A stretch of DNA of 64,000 bases from Rosellinia necatrix (lineage: Eukaryota > Ascomycota > Sordariomycetes > Xylariales > Xylariaceae). Within the stretch, counting starts at the first letter, position 1. Each line of letters opens with the position of its first letter. The stretch spans positions 5,580,001 through 5,644,000 of the forward strand of contig JAGYVD010000001.1 of assembly GCA_021209875.1 (NCBI GenBank), written 5' to 3'. Shown here piece after piece: positions 35,624 through 45,148 of this stretch. The notes under the pieces are model-generated. The model ran no database searches, was not told the origin of the DNA, and was given only the letters and a program-made list of their open reading frames with translations. Position numbers and translations under genes: made by a program.

Positions 35624-36567
35624 AGTGTAGGAAATGTACAGCCTTACGTATTTGGAGTTACTTGATCAAATCAATGGTTTGCAGTGGTGTTCTCGATAGT
35701 TACAGGTACCTGAATAAAGCTGCTTGGCGCGGGCTGGGGGGCTCTGTTGTTCTGTAAGGCTGGCAGATGGCACCAATTGGCAATACATTCGTCAGCTGGT
35801 CCGATCTTCAGCACTTGTGAACCCGATCTGGGAGATTAGGTATACACGTAAACCATCACCGAGGATAGCTGATACCAGTCAATTCTACAGATATCACTAT
35901 TGTTGCTACTCTATGAGATCTTCCAACTGGTTAATCACCAGATATCCTCCTCCATCATAGATATAACATTATGAAGCATTTTCGGTATAGAAACTGGTGA
36001 ACGAGAGCTTCTGAAGCCCAATGCTCAAAACACCATTGTCCTTGGCCTCCTTGACCAACATGCACAGTTCGAATAATCGGTATGCCTCAATCAGTACGTA
36101 AGTCGGGTCTTCAGAGCGGGAGTCCGGGGGATGGGAAAGGGGAAAAGGGGAAAAGTCGAGGTGTTGTACCACTTATCCAGGACCGTGACGTTCTCACACG
36201 AAAGGCAGGTATTTATTTAGGCCAGTATGATACCCAAGGTAGTTAGTTGCCCACTCTCGACTATGGATCAATGATAGAATCTCCAGAGCGAGTGTGGAAT
36301 AATGAAAGTGCAAGCAAGGGATGCAACCTAGGCACTAGATCTGTCTGTCAGGCATGGACTAGGTACCTCTAGGCAAGCAGGCAGGCAGGCAGGCAGGCAG
36401 GTAGGTAGGTAGGTAGGTAGGTAGGTAGGTTACCTACCTAGGTACCTAGCAACACAACCGCGGGGATCAAAATAAACAATGCGAAACAACATCGCGATCT
36501 TCCAGATCTCGATCGCAAACACCGCTACCTATCACCACCAATCCTCTCCGCCTACAGGAATTGAATC
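35624..36567. other. Intergenic region upstream of two genes
   Basis: About 940 bp between divergent starts (C17 on minus, unknown gene on plus). It contains a GGCA/GGTA tetramer array near 36372-36450. A 67-residue open frame on the minus strand (36172-35969) has no recognisable domain and is not annotated. Confidence 0.6.
36372..36450. repeat. GGCA/GGTA tetranucleotide array ending in TACCTAGGTA palindromes
   Basis: Five or more GGCA units pass into about seven GGTA units and then the inverted TACCTACCTAGGTACCTA. The array can form hairpins. The same TACCTAGGTA motif recurs elsewhere in the window. Confidence 0.85.
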
Positions 36568-37955
36568 ATGGTTACCCAGCAGAGGAACCGAGCCCAAGAC
36601 AAGTCATTGCGACGGCGTGCGCTCCTCAATATCAAGGACCGCCACGCCAAACCCGAACGCGCACCGCCGCCCATCGAGACAATACCACGCAGGAGAACCA
36701 AGACGCCGCCACAACAGCGGCCGGGCCGTGTGATAATACACGAGTTCGGCGATGGCGAGCTGTTTGACGGCGCGGTGTCTCTCTTCGCCCGCCTCCCGGC
36801 GATTCCGGGGCTGGCCGGCATTGCGCCGCGCGTCTGCCGCCAGGACCGCGACCGGCTCGAGCTCCGGCTCCGGCTCCGATGCCCGAGCCGCGGGGTCTGG
36901 AGAGTCGTCGATAGGCTTCACTCGCGTGGCAGCCGGCTCGTGCCGCGGCTGCAAGTGCACCAAGTCCACCAGCTGCGGGACGCCCTCTTGGACGATATAC
37001 GCATCCTTTGTGCCTCGCGCATCGCCTTCAGCAGCGATGTGACTTCCTTGTACTTTGTCGAGCAAACACCGGTGGCGAAGTTTATTCCGCTTCTCGACAT
37101 GTTCGATTTCAATATGTGCACCAATGATGCTGATGCTATCGACTGGTCGAGGCTTGAGAGGGACACGGTGCGGAAGGTTAACGCCCAGTTCCAAGTGTTC
37201 GAGGTTCGTGGCCACACCAAATATCATTCATTCAAACCTGATAGTCAGTCACCTCGAGTTGCCGACCCATGAATCTAATTATTTAGTCCTTGGCCAAATT
37301 TGAGTCGCCTACCCAGTCTCAACAACAATCCAACGCGGAACTCGACCCCGGATATACCCTCGATATCCTCCAAGCCAACCCCCCACTTGAACGAACATCG
37401 TGCCTCGTCGTTCAACAAGTGGGCGCATACACACCAGGATTGGCCCGCTACGTTATGAGGGATGTAGCTGGGCATCTGTACGCGCTACCAAAACGCACTA
37501 GCTTACCTAGCCATTACCCCTGCGAGGCATTAGCCACTTATTCCAACACAGTCGGCCATATGCTTCGGCTTCGGCTTAGCGAAGGCCTGCAGCCAAGCAT
37601 ACCTCTGCTTTCTGGCCGAGCCTGTCTACATATTCTTCACGCTGCCCTATTGGTTCACGCATATGCTAGCGTTATAGAAGTAGACGACTCGGCCGGTCTC
37701 CTCCAACTGGACCATCCCGCCTTGCTCAAACCTCACACTAGTGACGAAGGCTTCCGCTTGATCACGGAGGCCTACCACGAAGCTCAAGAGGCCATCCGGA
37801 CCCTCCATGACGCGGGCGGGAAGCTAGGGCCAAAGGCAAGCTACTTTCTTCGCGATGTGCATCCGGCGAGCGATTTGAATCGCTCCACGCTTACAGTTCA
37901 ACCGAAGCATATCAAGGAGGATTACGTAATCAGCGATTCAACAAAAGAAAGATGA
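36568..37955 (+). CDS. Hypothetical protein, two exons, unrecognised
   Basis: I do not recognise this protein. Best model: exon 1 36568-37203 (212 codons) and exon 2 37287-37955, joined by an 83-nt intron (donor GTTCGT, CTAAT branch, acceptor ATTTAG), giving 434 residues. The N-terminus is strongly basic (RRRALLNIKDRHAKPE). The middle of exon 1 is GC-rich and also open in other frames, so its frame is less certain. Exon 1 ends in a more protein-like stretch (VAKFIPLLDMFDFNMC, DAIDWSRLERDTVRKV). Exon 2 is hydrophobic/helical in part (GRACLHILHAALLVHAYASV) and ends in a charged tail. No catalytic motif, signal peptide or clear membrane segment was seen. It may be lineage-specific. Confidence 0.55.
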
Positions 37956-39019
37956 GGTAGAGGCACTCCTTCTCATTTGATTGACTTGATAGGATAGGAG
38001 AGGTTACGCCAGTGATGAGATGTAGGCCTACCTAATCCGGTCATCATCTCAGTACCTCGGTAGAAGACTCGACGATCTTAAATAGAGGCCTTTCGACAAA
38101 GTAAAAGCCCAGAGTGGTGTAGTGGAAACACGCTTGTCAATTCACTACTGTATTATTGAATCCAATCGACCCGTTCTTATGCAATATATAATATTTTTAG
38201 CCTTGCTAGCTGTTAGTACTGTGAAGCCTATTCACTCGAGGTTATCACGACGATCTACTCAACAATAACGGTTAGAGCTGCTATTGCCCTATAGACATTT
38301 TTTGTTATAATCATGATAACCTTACAAATAACAACCCCATGATTTTATATGTTGTACTAATATTAGGGAATTATTTGTGAAGTTATTTTTATTATTATCG
38401 ATATGGGTCATAGTCAGCGCAGCAGCGGGCGCTGCGGGTGGCAGGTAGTCGAAAGTATGAAGGGCCCAACATCAACACAGGAACTTCAGATAAAATATTC
38501 CTCCCAAATCCGTAACATGATGCTCTACTTCCTCAGCACTAGCGAAGGGCCTATCTTCATTAAGTTAGTATTTATGCATTTCACCTTGGTAAACAAAATC
38601 TCTCCATTGAAACTCCTAACTTCTTACCTCTCTATATTCTTCTATGTGCAGGACTGCTACCTTATTATATTGTCAGGGATTTCATTCGACCCAAAGAGAA
38701 TGGTAGCGAGTGGCGAATTAGAGGCAGTGTCCCCCCGGCGAACGAGATCTAGGGACTGTAGGTAGAAGCTCAAAGAAGGTGAACCCTGACGATCTATCCG
38801 TTTCACGCATGGGGCCCGATATCATGGTGACGATTCGAAGGCGTGACAACCCCCATACATGAATCTCGCCACCCACCCCCGAGGTTCGACGTAATATAAC
38901 TAATTGGGCGGGACCCCCCATACGTCAGCCAACACTTCTCCTGCCTGTTCTAAAAACAAACCCACCAAACGAAGTGCGTCTGTCTGTCTGTCTGTCTGTA
39001 TATATCTTATTGTCCACAA
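37956..39019. other. AT-rich intergenic region with a possible gene fragment
   Basis: Positions 38080-38400 are distinctly AT-rich. A tRNA-like A-box match (TGGTGTAGTGG) lies at about 38115. An open stretch at about 38652-38752 encodes a protein-like C-terminal piece (LLPYYIVRDFIRPKE) after a plausible acceptor, but no complete gene could be built. The right end includes a CTGT repeat (about 38978-38998) before the next gene. Confidence 0.5.
38107..38172 (+). other. Degenerate tRNA-like sequence
   Basis: The segment contains GTGGTGTAGTGG, a near-perfect pol III A-box that can form a D-arm (GTGT and ACAC stem). About 35 bp downstream is TTGAATCC, a weak B-box. The anticodon and acceptor stems do not pair well, so this is not an intact tRNA. 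It could be a decayed tRNA or the head of a SINE. Confidence 0.25.
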
Positions 39020-39539
39020 ATGTCGTCCAGAGGAGACAACGAATATCAATCCCGCGGCCTCGACTACGGCGCCCCCGCCCCCCGTGGCTGGAGGGAGCGT
39101 CCGATGTCTCCAAGGACTCGCACCTCGAAACGGTAGGTACACCACCTCCGCCACCTCTACCACCACTACCACCATATATATATTGCACACACCCGCCTGC
39201 GAAGCGCGATCTAACGACGAAAGGGATCTTGTGCAGCCCGGAGGCCGGGATAAGGCGCTCCTCGACAAGCTCAAGGACGCGCTGCGGCCTGGCGACGCAA
39301 GGCGACGGCAGCCCAGCCGCCGCGACCACGATGAGAGCCGGCGGGGTGGTGTTGGTGGTGGTGGTGGTGGTGCCGGCGGTGGTGGCGCTGGCGGCGCGAT
39401 GGGGTCGCTGGGGAAGACGTTCCAGCAGCAGCCCGACGGCCGCCAGCCCCATCGGGACTCGACGAACATCAACGCGGCTGACGAGAATCGGGTGCCCGGC
39501 AGCGCGCATCATGCGATTCGCGACGACCTCTTTAAATAA
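39020..39539 (+). CDS. Small conserved disordered protein of unknown function
   Basis: Two exons: 39020-39132 and 39224-39539, joined by a 91-nt intron (donor GTAGGT, branch CTAAC, acceptor AAAG). The product is 142 residues. The N-terminus MSSRGDNEYQSRGLDYGAP and PRGWRERPMSP is polar and disordered. The middle has a short helix RDKALLDKLKDALRPGD. Then come an RRQPSRRD stretch, a glycine run from repeated GGT/GGC codons (about residues 82-97), and a C-terminus GSLGKTFQQQPDGR, INAADENRVPGSAHHAIRDD, LFK. The intron phase (2) and the clean junction support the model. The first and last blocks look conserved in ascomycetes from memory, but I know no function. No signal or membrane segment. Confidence 0.7.
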
Positions 39540-40070
39540 ATAAAATGTGGTTGGTTGGTTGATGGGAGAGTGACGAGAGTCCGAGCTGTGTATATTGGTA
39601 CCTGTTGGAACACTGCATCTATCTAAATTGACTGTTCGGGATCGTGGATGCCAACGGTCCATCATCGCCGTTGTTTGTATATCATCCGGACCCAATCCAA
39701 GCTATGTTATGGCACATGCTCAAGTGCTCCCTCTTGAGCACTCCATATATTAGCCCGGTAACTAGCTCTGTTATCAACCAAATCATACATCGATTCCTAT
39801 GACTGGAGACCTTGGCGCTCATAGTGTCAGAGCGATAATGTTGGCTAGTTTGTATTTACTAGTTGTTTACCTCTCCCTTTAGCGAAGAATCCAGGGCGGG
39901 GGTACACGACCAGAAAACCTTGACTCGGCCTGCGTAAACTTCTGGCAGCCCGCGCTCAGCGGATTCTCGGAGGCAGACCTATCGCGATAACCATGGTGAG
40001 ATTCGACAGGTCGTAACAAGCACTACCCTAACGACGGAGCGCGCTCTAGGATGCTGATATAGACGGAAAT
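39540..40070. other. Convergent intergenic spacer
   Basis: 530 bp between two 3' ends (small protein on plus, ORC6 on minus). Nothing distinctive apart from a GGTT repeat at about 39550-39559. Confidence 0.65.
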
Positions 40071-41249
40071 TTAGGCGGTAGAACCGACTTCGATATCTGT
40101 CGCTTGCGATCGCTCTATTTCCCCGATCTGCTCTAGTATGCCGTCCTTCCATTCACGATACTCGCGTCGTTTCTGGTCTGTCATGTCCCACCTACTCTGG
40201 AACATCGTGTCGGCCCTCTGGATGTGAAGCTTCTCACTAATCCCGGTATCTTCATTCTTGTCTGTGTCATCGTTCGCGTTGTTTGCATCCGGTAGAGACC
40301 TCCTGACTACCTCCTCAAAGCCATTAAACCACTCGTCCTCCTGCCAACCCCTCTTAATGATCTCGGCCATGGCCGTGTCCACATCTTTCGATGTGATATC
40401 GGACCACCCGATCCATAGCTCATCCTCGTCCATAGTTTTGACGGTGACCTTCTCCTGTACCTGCTCCAGGACACCTAGTATGGATTTCCGTATTTTCGAA
40501 TACTGCCTATTGTTCAAGTCTTTGCCATGCACCAAAACGTGCAGCTGCCCTGAAACAAGACAGTAAATTGCCGCCAATAGAGGAGTTAGGTGGCCGTTGA
40601 TCCACTGATCGTTTGTCTGTCTGCCATGGGGTGCCACAATAGTCTGCATTCCAGCTAGGACAGTTCGCCCGACGAGCTCCTGGTCCAACTCCTTACATAA
40701 CAGCTGGATAGTTGGTCGTATCCACGCTGGCAACGTACTAGCAATCCCACCAGCTTTCCTTTTCGCAGGGATCAGCGGCGGTTTGGACGCAGACTTGGTA
40801 GGCGTGGCGTCGCCCTTCGCGGTAGTAGGAGAGCGATACTTGGCCAAGGAGCTGTCCTTAGTCGGTGTGGCTCGTGATGGTACCCGCTCAGTGCTGCCAA
40901 AGAGACCCGCGTCTTTCGCCTTGGATGTTGGCGTCCGTGTGCGGCCAGACTTGCTTACGGAGGTTGAAGGGAGGACATTATCGAGGTGGGAATACAAGCG
41001 CTTATACAACCGAGGCGGGATAGGCGGCCGTACCTGTATAGGTGGCAGGTCGAGTGAGATCTTGAGCCGCTCACAGGCGATGTGGGCGCATACATAGGAA
41101 CGGGCGACTTCTTCGTCGGCTTTTAGAGTGCCGGCGCTGTGGCGCGACTGAGCCAAAAGAGACGACGCAAGTTCAAGCAGAGATTGTGGCAATGCCGTTG
41201 AATGGCTCGGGAGTAAGGAGTATAGAGTTGGCTCCAATGTGCGACTCAT
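40071..41249 (-). CDS. ORC6: Origin recognition complex subunit 6
   Basis: Predicted Orc6, the ORC subunit needed for MCM2-7 loading at replication origins. The single exon encodes 392 residues. The N-terminal domain is the cyclin-like (TFIIB-related) fold: TALPQSLLELASSLLAQSRH, EEVARSYVCAHIACERLK, LDLPPIQVRPPIPPRLYKRL. The central ~90 residues are a Ser/Thr/Lys linker with several TP and SP sites (TPTSK, ATPTK, SPTTA), plausible CDK targets. A second helical block follows (AWIRPTIQLLCKELDQELVG, HLTPLLAAIYCLVSGQLHVL). The C-terminal helices (GWQEDEWFNGFEEVVRRSL, MTDQKRREYREWKDGILEQI) probably bind other ORC subunits. The start at 41249 (MSRTLEPTLYSLL) begins just before the conserved domain. 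Confidence 0.9.
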   Translation of the reverse strand: MSRTLEPTLYSLLPSHSTALPQSLLELASSLLAQSRHSAGTLKADEEVARSYVCAHIACERLKISLDLPPIQVRPPIPPRLYKRLYSHLDNVLPSTSVSKSGRTRTPTSKAKDAGLFGSTERVPSRATPTKDSSLAKYRSPTTAKGDATPTKSASKPPLIPAKRKAGGIASTLPAWIRPTIQLLCKELDQELVGRTVLAGMQTIVAPHGRQTNDQWINGHLTPLLAAIYCLVSGQLHVLVHGKDLNNRQYSKIRKSILGVLEQVQEKVTVKTMDEDELWIGWSDITSKDVDTAMAEIIKRGWQEDEWFNGFEEVVRRSLPDANNANDDTDKNEDTGISEKLHIQRADTMFQSRWDMTDQKRREYREWKDGILEQIGEIERSQATDIEVGSTA

Positions 41250-41922
41250 CTTGCTCTACAAAAACCAAAGACCCCCAATTGTAAAAAGAGAAAAAAAGAA
41301 AATGACACTGACTCAGTGTTGCCTCTTATTGAAAGATGTTGTCGAGGTGGAAAAAAACTAAGCGGATTCGGAATATGCATACGAGTCGGTCTGTCGATCG
41401 ATCGGTCAGCACAATGTAAACAAATGACGTTTTTAGTGTAGTTAGTTAAGTACTTATAAAGCATAAGCACAAAGGCATTGACATGCAGGCTGCATCTACC
41501 CGAAACTGTACCTACACTAGGTATGCCATTAGGTAGTGCTTTGATAGTGGATAGGATCCTTGACCGGTCCCTGTAGTGGGGGTGGGGGGCGGCTGGACCT
41601 CCCCTCTAAGAGGCCCCTGTAATGTCCGTCTACGTGGTAGCTTTTGCACTGCCGATCACCAAGACCAGGATCATCCACACTGCCCAAGTGCGCTACCTAC
41701 CTGCCTACCTACTTACCTACACGTCTTGTCAACAGCCTGATAAAAACTACCGTGGCGAAACGAAACAATAATTAGCCGGTAGCTACACGACAGCAAACAG
41801 CTTCACAATCCATCCTTTATTCTACTCCAAGCTACGAGTATATTTCCATTGTGATTTTACCACCTGTCCCCGTTGTGAGAAGCAGAGGCGAGATAAAGCC
41901 GAGGTACTAGGTACTCATAACG
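41250..41922. promoter_or_regulatory. Divergent promoter region, ORC6 and EF-hand protein
   Basis: 673 bp between divergent starts. It contains a TACC-rich stretch (about 41694-41720) and poly-A/G runs next to ORC6. No specific sites can be named. Confidence 0.55.
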
Positions 41923-42719
41923 ATGCGTTCCACCATCCTAGCAGCCGCTGGTCTGCTCACGGGAGTACTCGGCCACGGTTCCCATGACCAGAAGCCTATG
42001 GTGCCCGATGACGCCAATTGGATGACGAAACACATGGCCGGTACGTTCTTCGCCGTTTGGTCTAGCTTCGTATTAGAGACCGTCTCGCTTCTTTAGTCCA
42101 GGGCGCGTGGTATGGGGTGTGGGCTTGTTGTCGCATCTTGGACGGCGAGGACAATGAAAGAAACAGCCAGGCCTCGGTGTTATATAGTATACAGGATGAG
42201 GAATATAAGAGGTACCTAACCCGGCAACGTACAGAGGAACATCACATTTCCGACTTCGACCCCTCCTCCTTCTTCACCCTGCACGACTTCAACGGCAATG
42301 GTCGCTGGGAAGTCGACGAGATGCTGCGCACGTACGGCCTCATGGACGAGTCGAACAAAGACGTGCCCCTCTCCAAGCGAGACGAGTGCCAGCGCCAGCT
42401 GCTGAGGCTGCTCGACCGCAACAGCGACGGCTGGGTCTCGCGCAACGAGTTCCAGAGCTTCGTCGCGAACGGCGGCGCGCTGCCGGACCTGGGCACCGGG
42501 CCCGGCCACCACGGCGACGACGAGTACGAGTACGAGATCCATCACTGGGAGAAGTACCACGACGAGAACACGCGCCTCGAGGACCTGAACCACCCCGAGG
42601 ACATCGAGCATTTCCGCAAGCACGAGGAGATGGAGGAGGCCGAGGAGCGGCTGGCGGCCCTCGACCGTATGGCTATCGTGCAGGAGAATATCCCGGCCAA
42701 GTTCAGGAAGTCCGGCTGA
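41923..42719 (+). CDS. Secretory-pathway EF-hand calcium-binding protein, Ssp120/nucleobindin-like
   Basis: Exon 1 41923-42040 encodes a signal peptide (MRSTILAAAGLLTGVLG, cleavage after about residue 17) and KPMVPDDANWMTKHMA. A 194-nt intron (GTACGT ... CTAAC ... GTACAG) is followed by exon 2 42235-42719; total 200 residues. Exon 2 starts EEHHISDFDPSSFFTLHD and holds two EF-hands: DFNGNGRWEVDE and DRNSDGWVSRNE, each with Asp/Asn at loop positions 1, 3 and 5 and Glu at 12. Then comes a His/Glu-rich acidic segment (about 130-190), as in Ssp120 and nucleobindins. There is no HDEL/KDEL. Expected to act in the ER/Golgi lumen, in yeast linked to cargo-receptor function. An extra internal intron or alternative acceptor within 42041-42234 is possible. 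Confidence 0.85.
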
Positions 42720-43276
42720 TGGTTGCATGTCGGGAATCGCATCGCTGTGGCGACGCTCTCATCTTGTTCGAGGTTTTTCTTTCCCGCGTAATGTATATAT
42801 GATCGCATGGCCGGCATGGCGTCTATACGGTAATGTCTTGAATGTGTATATATGATTTGGACAGCTATCTAGGGGCAACGGCATCCAGCCGTGTACGATC
42901 ACTTTGCTAAGGGGGTACGAGCGATGACGATAAAAAGAAAATGAGGTTGAATATATAATTTTACACATTGATGATGAAACATATTCATGCTTGCGGACAT
43001 ATATTGTCCTAGACTAGGACGCCTAATCATGCAAATCAGACCCAAGGTTGACCCCGAGTTTCAACTTACCGCCCTTCGTAGAAACGAGCCTGCGATCAAT
43101 TAGGGGTTTAGCCAAGTTCGTCTTTCACGGCCGGCACTTCACAGAATCCAATAATGGACTAGAGAAGCATCGACGCTCATTTGACGCTCATTTGACGCTC
43201 ATCGACGCTCGCTTCACAGAAGCTTCGGTCCATGAGACCTCAGTCCGCGTTTAGAAACCTTGGCCAACAATGTGTC
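42720..43276. other. Convergent intergenic spacer
   Basis: 557 bp between 3' ends of the EF-hand gene and the Trm12 gene. It contains a short TTTGACGCTCA direct repeat (three copies at about 43166-43205). No gene. Confidence 0.65.
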
Positions 43277-44271
43277 TCACGTTATGCCACCCGTCCCATC
43301 TATGTATCTCCTAACATACACATCAAACACGCAATGCCAAACCCCGGGCGCGAACGTCTTCACCAGCTCGACATGTTCCACGCAGACATCAATCCGAGCC
43401 CCAGCCCCAGCCCCAGCCTCATCCGCCTCCGCCTCCGCCTCCGCGCGCTCCGCGAACCACCGTTCGACCTCGGCCCTCTTCGCCCCGATGTCGCCGGCGC
43501 CGACGTTCTCGTGGACATGGATCCACGCCACCCGCGGCGGCCCCCCGTGGCGGTGGTGGTGGTGGTGGCGGCGGCGGCCGGCGACGATATCCCACGCGGC
43601 GCCCCAAGACCCCGCGCTGGAGGGCAGCAGCCCGCAGTTGACGTGCATGACGTCGCCCATCCCTACCACCATCGTCCCCTCTCCCCCTCCCTTTCCCTCT
43701 CCGCCGCTATCCCCGTCTCCGCGGGCGGCCTTCTCCTCCTCCTCCTTCTCGGCGGCGTCGGCGGCGTCCCGGGCCAGCTCGTCCAGCCTCCGGATCCGGC
43801 GCGCCGCGCGCGCGTTGTCTTCGACGAACACGACGATCGTCTCCGCGCCCGCGAGCACGTCTCTGAGCATCTGATCCTCCTCTCCCCCTTCTTCCTCCTC
43901 TTCCTTTCCCTCTCCCTCCTCCCCCTCCTTCTCCTCCCCCACCTCTTCTCCTTCCATCCCGTCCTCTCTTCTCCGGTCGTCTTTCCCTCCTCCTCCTCTC
44001 CGCGCCGCCGCGGATGCGGACGCCGATGGCGGTGGCGGTGGCGGTGGCACGACGACCCTCACGCTCCACCCGTTCGCGGCCGCCCCGCGCCGCAGCCCCT
44101 CGGCGCTCCACGCGTTCAGCTCCCAGCACAGCACGCGGCGGAACCCCAGCCGCGCGTAGCAGAACGCGAAGTAGCCGACGCCCGCGTACAGGTCGACGGC
44201 GACGGCGCCGGCCCGCCGCGCCGCGGACACGGCGCGGTACGGCAGCGGCCGCGGGGCCACAGGGGCACCGC

Positions 44272-44314
<43 letters not shown>

Positions 44315-45148
44315 GTCATCCCGCGATTGCGGTCCCACCTCGGCAGTAGTCGTCGTCGTCGTAGTAATATTAGCAGTAGCAGCAGTAGTATTAGTAGTAG
44401 TAGAAATAATAGTAGGCCGCTGTGCGTGGCGGTCGTCGTCGTCATGGTCGTCGTCGTCATGGAAGCTCAGGAGTCGCGCCTTCTCCTTCACGTTGCCCCG
44501 GCTGAACATGGTCCACCGCGGCGCCCACGTCTGCGCGATGCCGTTCTGCCGCGCCGACACCCAGAACGCGCGCGCGAAGTCCTCCTCGCCGGGCCACCGC
44601 CGCTGCTGGATCGCCGCCGCCTCCGCCGCCGCCGCCGCCGCGGGCCCGAAATCTCCGTACAGAATGCGCAGGCCGCTCGGGCTGCGCAAGATGTTCTCGC
44701 CACCACCACCACCACCACCGCCGTCGTCGTCGTCGTCGTCTTTCGCGCGGAGGGCGGGTATGCCCTCGTTGACGGCCAGGTGCGTGAGTTTGCTGGCCCC
44801 GGGCGACCCGGCGATGGCGTCGAGGATCGCCTTCCACAGCGCGGCTCCGGGGCCCTTGTCGCCGTCGTCGTCGTCGTCGTCCGGACCCAGGACGTCCCGC
44901 CAGGCCGCGGACGCGAACGACCCGGCCGGCAGCAGTACGAGCGCCCCGTAGGCCGTCCACCGCCTGGGCGCCCGGGCGACGAGCACGTCGACGTCGACGT
45001 CGACGTCGGGTCGGCCCCCCCGCGGATCGTCCGCGCCGCGCCTCTCGTGCCAGGCGCGGATGGCGGCCTCGATCGGGTTGCGTTTCGGCCGCCGCGGCCG
45101 CTTCTCCGCCTTGCGGGCCTTTCGGCCGTCACGCGCCTTGGGATCCAT
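43277..45148 (-). CDS. TRM12: tRNA wybutosine-synthesising protein 2, Trm12/TYW2 family
   Basis: Predicted SAM-dependent enzyme that moves the 3-amino-3-carboxypropyl group of SAM to the tricyclic base at position 37 of tRNA-Phe in wybutosine synthesis. The start at 45148 (MDPKARDGRKARKAEK) gives 623 residues; an upstream in-frame ATG at 45187 follows a poly-A run and is less likely. The Rossmann motif is DLYAGVGYFAFCYARLG at about 316-332, followed by VLCWELNAWSAEGLRRG. Later motifs are HVNCGLLPSS (about 499) and IHVHENVGAGDIGAKR (about 540). The middle is padded with low-complexity runs: Asp from an ATC/GAT repeat (about 44278-44315), Thr/Asn/Ala runs, and a Glu/Gly-rich block at 43867-43990. 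The core motifs are intact, so I infer a working enzyme. Confidence 0.85.

Noticed and set aside
35969..36172. 67-codon minus-strand frame ending in FTSFYTENAS
   Set aside because: Short, no start context and no similarity that I can recognise; left unannotated.
36604..37227. 207-codon minus-strand frame
   Set aside because: Shadow of the GC-rich exon on the plus strand; the spliced plus-strand model continues into a long second exon.
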